NCBI GenBank assembly: GCA_934572365.1
Contig: CAKTKX010000049.1
Span: forward strand, 1-8,920
DNA: 8,920 nt
Source of the DNA: an uncultured Oscillospiraceae bacterium
GTDB lineage: Bacteria > Bacillota > Clostridia > Oscillospirales > Oscillospiraceae
Reading direction: 5' to 3'
A program made the translations under genes and the position numbers. Of this stretch, positions 6,198-8,920 are shown in pieces. The notes beneath the pieces are model-generated. The model was not told where the DNA came from and did no database searches. It saw only the letters and a program-made list of their open reading frames with translations. The first letter of the stretch is position 1. The number at the start of each line of letters is the position of its first letter.

Positions 6198-6698
6198 TCA
6201 GTCCCGGCTCATATTGGGGATGGACGCGGCAATGGCTTCCTCTCTGCCGCGCATTTTCTTCTTTTCCTCGCCCTCGTCCAGATGGTCATAGCCCAGCAGA
6301 TGGAGCATGGAATGGATGGTGAGATACCCCACCTCCCGGCGGGTGGAATGGCCGAACTCTTTGGCCTGGGCAATCGCCCGTTCCAGAGAAATGCACATAT
6401 CCCCCAGCGGCACCAGCCCGGTCTCCGGATCCTGAAAGTCCGTCCAGTCCGTGGGCGGCTCCCCGGCGATGAGCTGGAACATGGGGAAGCTCAGCACGTC
6501 CGTAGGCTTGTCCATGTGGCGGCTCTCCCGGTTGACCACCTGAATGCCCGCGTCATCCGTCACAAGGACGTTGATTTCGCAGGGGATCTTGATACCCTCC
6601 GCGTCCAGAACCGCGTTGATACAGGTGCGGATGATGCTCTTGACGGTGAATTTTTGCAGGCTCAGCTGCTCGAATACGATGTTGATTTTATGTCTCAT
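6198..6698 (-). CDS. ybeY: YbeY, endoribonuclease for 16S rRNA maturation
   Basis: YbeY (166 aa) is a zinc-dependent single-strand endoribonuclease implicated in 16S rRNA 3'-end processing and 70S quality control. The metal site is HSMLHLLGYDH with His129, His133 and His139; the usual second residue Gly is Ser130 here, outside the metal ligands. Other family blocks are NRESRHMDKPTDVLSFP (56-72, with Arg60) and GDMCIS (99-104). The start is ATG 6698, one nt after the phoH stop (TGACATG), with AGAGGAAG inside the end of phoH, so the two are translationally coupled. In Bacillus pgpH lies between phoH and ybeY, and dgkA and cdd lie between ybeY and era; all three are absent here. Confidence 0.98.
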   Translation of the reverse strand: MRHKINIVFEQLSLQKFTVKSIIRTCINAVLDAEGIKIPCEINVLVTDDAGIQVVNRESRHMDKPTDVLSFPMFQLIAGEPPTDWTDFQDPETGLVPLGDMCISLERAIAQAKEFGHSTRREVGYLTIHSMLHLLGYDHLDEGEEKKKMRGREEAIAASIPNMSRD

Positions 6699-6699
6699 G

Positions 6700-7719
6700 T
6701 CAGTTCTTCCTCTGATGGTAACGGCCCTGAATTTGACGGGTCGGTTTTTTGACTTCCTTTTTCTGAGCAGAGCGCTCGTAGGCGCTGATGATCTCCTGCA
6801 CCAGGGCGTGACGCACCACGTCTGCAGCGGTCAGGCGGCAGATGGCGATATCCTTCACCCCGTCCAGCACCCGCACGGCGTCCTTCAGGCCGGAAACCTT
6901 GTCGTCGGGCAAGTCGATCTGGGTCACGTCGCCGGTAATGACGATTTTTGAGCCGAAACCAAGGCGGGTCAGGAACATCTTCATCTGCTCCCGGGTGGTG
7001 TTCTGGGCTTCGTCCAGAATGATGAAGCTGTCGTCCAGCGTCCGGCCGCGCATATAGGCCAGCGGCGCGACCTCAATGGAGCCGCGCTCCTGATACTTCT
7101 GGAAGGTCTCCGCCCCCAGCATGTCGTACAACGCGTCATACAGCGGCCGCAGATAGGGGTCAACCTTATTCTGCAAATCGCCGGGCAAAAAGCCCAGCCG
7201 TTCCCCCGCCTCTACCGCCGGACGGGTGAGGATAATCCGGTTCACCGTGCGCTCCCGGAAGGCGGCCACGGCGGCGGCGACCGCCAGATAGGTCTTGCCG
7301 GTACCGGCGGGGCCGACGCCGATGGTGATGGTGTTCTTCATGATGGCCTTCATGTAGTTCTGCTGACCTACGGTTTTGGCCTTGATGGGCTTTCCCTTGG
7401 CGGTGATACAGACCACATCCTTTGCCATCTGCGCCACCTGGGCGTCGTTGCCCTCGTTGACCAATGTAATCAGATAGCGCACCCGCTGTTCGTCGATGGT
7501 CTCGCCCTTGGCGGCCAGAGACAGCAGCCCTTCCAGCGTGCGCACGGCCTTGTCTGCCATTTCCTCGTCCCCGGAGACCCGGAGGTCTGTCCCCCGGTTC
7601 ACCACCCGGACGTTCAGGGCTTCTTCAATCCGTTTGATATTTTCGTCAAAAGAGCCAAACACCGTGATCAGGTCCTCCACCCGCTCGGCGTTGACGATTC
7701 GTTCAACCACTTTTCCCAT
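6700..7719 (-). CDS. phoH: PhoH-like ATPase (PhoH/YbeZ family)
   Basis: This is a PhoH family P-loop ATPase, thought to be an RNA helicase-like partner of YbeY; the ATPase fold is certain, the exact role is not. Numbering from ATG 7719 (339 aa), a KH-like N-terminal part (about 20-60) contains FGSFDENIKRIEEAL. Walker A is GPAGTGKT (136-143, Lys142), and Walker B is IILDEAQN with Asp236 and Glu237. Blocks LTRPAVEAGERLGFLPGDL and GDVTQIDLP are typical of the family. I prefer ATG 7719 because GGAG (7726-7729) is 6 nt upstream; the in-frame TTG at 7731 overlaps that Shine-Dalgarno. The gene overlaps the end of yqfD by 17 nt and is followed by ybeY after 1 nt. The basic tail (KKEVKKPTRQIQGRYHQRKN) could touch RNA. 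Confidence 0.97.
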   Translation of the reverse strand: MGKVVERIVNAERVEDLITVFGSFDENIKRIEEALNVRVVNRGTDLRVSGDEEMADKAVRTLEGLLSLAAKGETIDEQRVRYLITLVNEGNDAQVAQMAKDVVCITAKGKPIKAKTVGQQNYMKAIMKNTITIGVGPAGTGKTYLAVAAAVAAFRERTVNRIILTRPAVEAGERLGFLPGDLQNKVDPYLRPLYDALYDMLGAETFQKYQERGSIEVAPLAYMRGRTLDDSFIILDEAQNTTREQMKMFLTRLGFGSKIVITGDVTQIDLPDDKVSGLKDAVRVLDGVKDIAICRLTAADVVRHALVQEIISAYERSAQKKEVKKPTRQIQGRYHQRKN

Positions 7720-8899
7720 TTGTATCTCCAATCTGTTCTCTGCGAACCCGGCCGATCATTTCCACGCAGGCATACGTCCCTTCCAACAGGTACTTATCCT
7801 CCGACTGCGTGACCGATTCCTCCCGGCTTATGATCCGCCCGGCTACCATCTGCTGGGTCAGAGCGCTCTGGGCAAACCGGGAAAGCGCCGCTTCCGCCGC
7901 CTCCGGCTCCAAAGTCATCCTTTCCCAATCGTAGAAAGTATATTCCTCCACGCACAGCGTGACCGGCAGGCGAAAGCCGCCCGGCAGGGTCAGTTCATAT
8001 CGCCTATCCATTCTATCACAAGTGCCCTGCAAAATTCCACTGTCTTTCCATAAATTTATACGTTTTTTTCCGAGGATGAGGCTGTATTTTCGCCTGACGG
8101 CGGTCTGCTCCCCCCGAGCCGTCCACTTTACCGGGGTCACGGCGGCAAAACTCCGGCTTGTCTGGGCGTAAATTTCCCCCTCCGCTCTCGTCGCCTGAAT
8201 GCAGATGCCGCAGTCGGTGTAGCCGGAGATCAGCACCTGTCCTGCCTTCACCGCCTGCCCCACCCGGCACAGGAAATTGCCCCGGGTCACCGTGGCAGAG
8301 ATGATGAAGCCGTCCCGGGAGGCGACAATGCTGCTCACCGCCGAATCCTGTCCCGTCACCTCCGGGTCTGTCCGCTCCCGCACGGAAACGGTGGCCACGC
8401 ACCCAGAGGTATTCACCCCCGCCCATTGCAGCTGGGGAAGCGCCGACAGCAGAGCGTTCTTCATTTTCTCACTCCGCACCGCCCGCCGGGAAGCGCCGAA
8501 TCGGATACCACTTTCTCCCGCGGCGTCCAGAATGAGCCGGGTGGGCGTGGTCACATTGCCCTCCACCCGCACGAAAAAGATTCGGGTGGGAAGAAAAATC
8601 GCCGCTGCCAGAAACACCGCCAGCCCGCACAGGAGCATCGGCCGGGTCAGAAGCCGTTTCAGCGTCCAGTACGCGCCCATCCGGCGGCGCAGACGCAGCG
8701 TATCTCCCCGTTTTTCTCTGAGGGCTTCCAGCGTCCGGTAATCCCGTCTGCGCACCCGGAACCGGGCGGTCAGGTCGCCCACCTGTATCACGTCATAAAG
8801 CGGGATGCCCCGGGCATTGGCCGCTTCCAGCGCCGCCCCCGGCTCCGCGCTGGTCAGCTCCGCCTCCACCATCCCGTCCAAGGACTTCCAGATATCCAT
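7703..8899 (-). CDS. yqfD: YqfD, sporulation membrane protein
   Basis: YqfD (398 aa) is a sigma-E-regulated sporulation protein in Bacillus; its molecular role is not settled. The cytoplasmic N-terminus (1-85) ends in basic residues (RLRRR, LKRLLTR) and is followed by one membrane segment around 87-104 (MLLCGLAVFLAAAIFL). Residues about 106-175 (FFVRVEGN to VSVRER) resemble the POTRA-like repeat of FtsQ-type proteins. Residues about 190-225 (DGFIISATVTRGN, VGQAVKAGQVLISGYTD) look like a barrel or lipoyl-type hairpin as in membrane-fusion proteins. A CGIC pair (Cys230, Cys233) follows. The start is ATG 8899 behind GGAGGGG with a 5-nt spacer. A partner gene, yqfC, is expected just upstream, beyond the right edge. 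The stop lies inside phoH, indicating coupling. Confidence 0.94.
   Translation of the reverse strand: MDIWKSLDGMVEAELTSAEPGAALEAANARGIPLYDVIQVGDLTARFRVRRRDYRTLEALREKRGDTLRLRRRMGAYWTLKRLLTRPMLLCGLAVFLAAAIFLPTRIFFVRVEGNVTTPTRLILDAAGESGIRFGASRRAVRSEKMKNALLSALPQLQWAGVNTSGCVATVSVRERTDPEVTGQDSAVSSIVASRDGFIISATVTRGNFLCRVGQAVKAGQVLISGYTDCGICIQATRAEGEIYAQTSRSFAAVTPVKWTARGEQTAVRRKYSLILGKKRINLWKDSGILQGTCDRMDRRYELTLPGGFRLPVTLCVEEYTFYDWERMTLEPEAAEAALSRFAQSALTQQMVAGRIISREESVTQSEDKYLLEGTYACVEMIGRVRREQIGDTNGKSG
7726..7729 (-). promoter_or_regulatory. Shine-Dalgarno of phoH inside yqfD (decides the start)
   Basis: GGAG lies 6 nt before ATG 7719. The longer reading from TTG 7731 would place the initiation codon on the Shine-Dalgarno itself, so the shorter protein is favoured. 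Confidence 0.7.
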
Positions 8900-8904
8900 G
8901 TTAT

Positions 8905-8911
8905 CCCCTCC
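8905..8911 (-). promoter_or_regulatory. Strong Shine-Dalgarno of yqfD
   Basis: GGAGGGG lies 5 nt before ATG 8899. A TGA at 8915-8917 just before it could be the end of the preceding gene (yqfC by synteny), but too few bases remain to read it. Confidence 0.6.
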
Positions 8912-8920
8912 GGATCAGCG

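Noticed and set aside
5472..6752. Plus-strand open frame across era and ybeY (426 codons)
   Set aside because: It is a complement-strand artefact spanning two well-supported genes, with no plausible ribosome binding site or recognised domain.
7729..7731. TTG start for PhoH (343 aa)
   Set aside because: It overlaps the GGAG that serves ATG 7719, and no better Shine-Dalgarno was seen for TTG.
8900..8920. Possible end of yqfC at the right edge
   Set aside because: A TGA is present at 8915-8917 in a suitable place, but fewer than two codons precede it in the window, so the gene cannot be supported from sequence.

Overview
The window looks like chromosomal DNA from a GC-rich, spore-forming Clostridia lineage, most likely Oscillospirales/Oscillospiraceae-like. 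The reasons are the yqfD-phoH-ybeY-era-yqzL-recO gene order typical of Firmicutes, a sporulation gene (yqfD), a MutS2 with an Smr domain, an HPr with a Ser46 site, strong Shine-Dalgarno sequences and high GC with the standard stop codons. The taxon is an inference and is not proven by the sequence.

Every supported gene lies on the minus strand, so the window reads from right to left. From 8899 down to 2014 there is one compact, probably co-transcribed block: yqfD (sporulation membrane protein), phoH (PhoH-like ATPase), ybeY (rRNA endonuclease), era (30S assembly GTPase), a 46-codon yqzL-like gene, recO (recombination mediator) and mutS2 (ribosome-collision/recombination ATPase-nuclease). Spacings are 17 nt overlap, 1 nt, 12 nt, 55 nt, 50 nt overlap and 15 nt. 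Four of these genes (phoH, ybeY, era, mutS2) belong to families that act on rRNA or ribosomes. Compared with Bacillus subtilis, pgpH/yqfF, dgkA and cdd are missing from between phoH and era.

From 2017 down to 1680 there is non-coding DNA. A roughly 165-bp MITE-like element with near-perfect 21-bp terminal inverted repeats ends inside the stop codon of mutS2. It is followed by a short stretch with competing inverted repeats, then a textbook sigma-A promoter (TTGACA, 17 bp, TATCAT) and a 5'-UTR hairpin for the next gene.

From 1679 to the left edge a second transcription unit starts. It holds a small HPr-like phosphocarrier with an unusual His15 neighbourhood, a strong 12-bp hairpin, and the first 447 codons of uvrC, which runs off the window. 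HPr beside uvrC suggests that the hprK/rapZ/yvcK/whiA region may lie beyond position 1.

The window is mostly housekeeping. The parts most worth a second look are the inserted palindromic element, the atypical HPr, the yqzL/recO overlap, and RNA hairpins whose wobble pairs fit only the transcribed strand. I found no phage, CRISPR, toxin-antitoxin or defence system.
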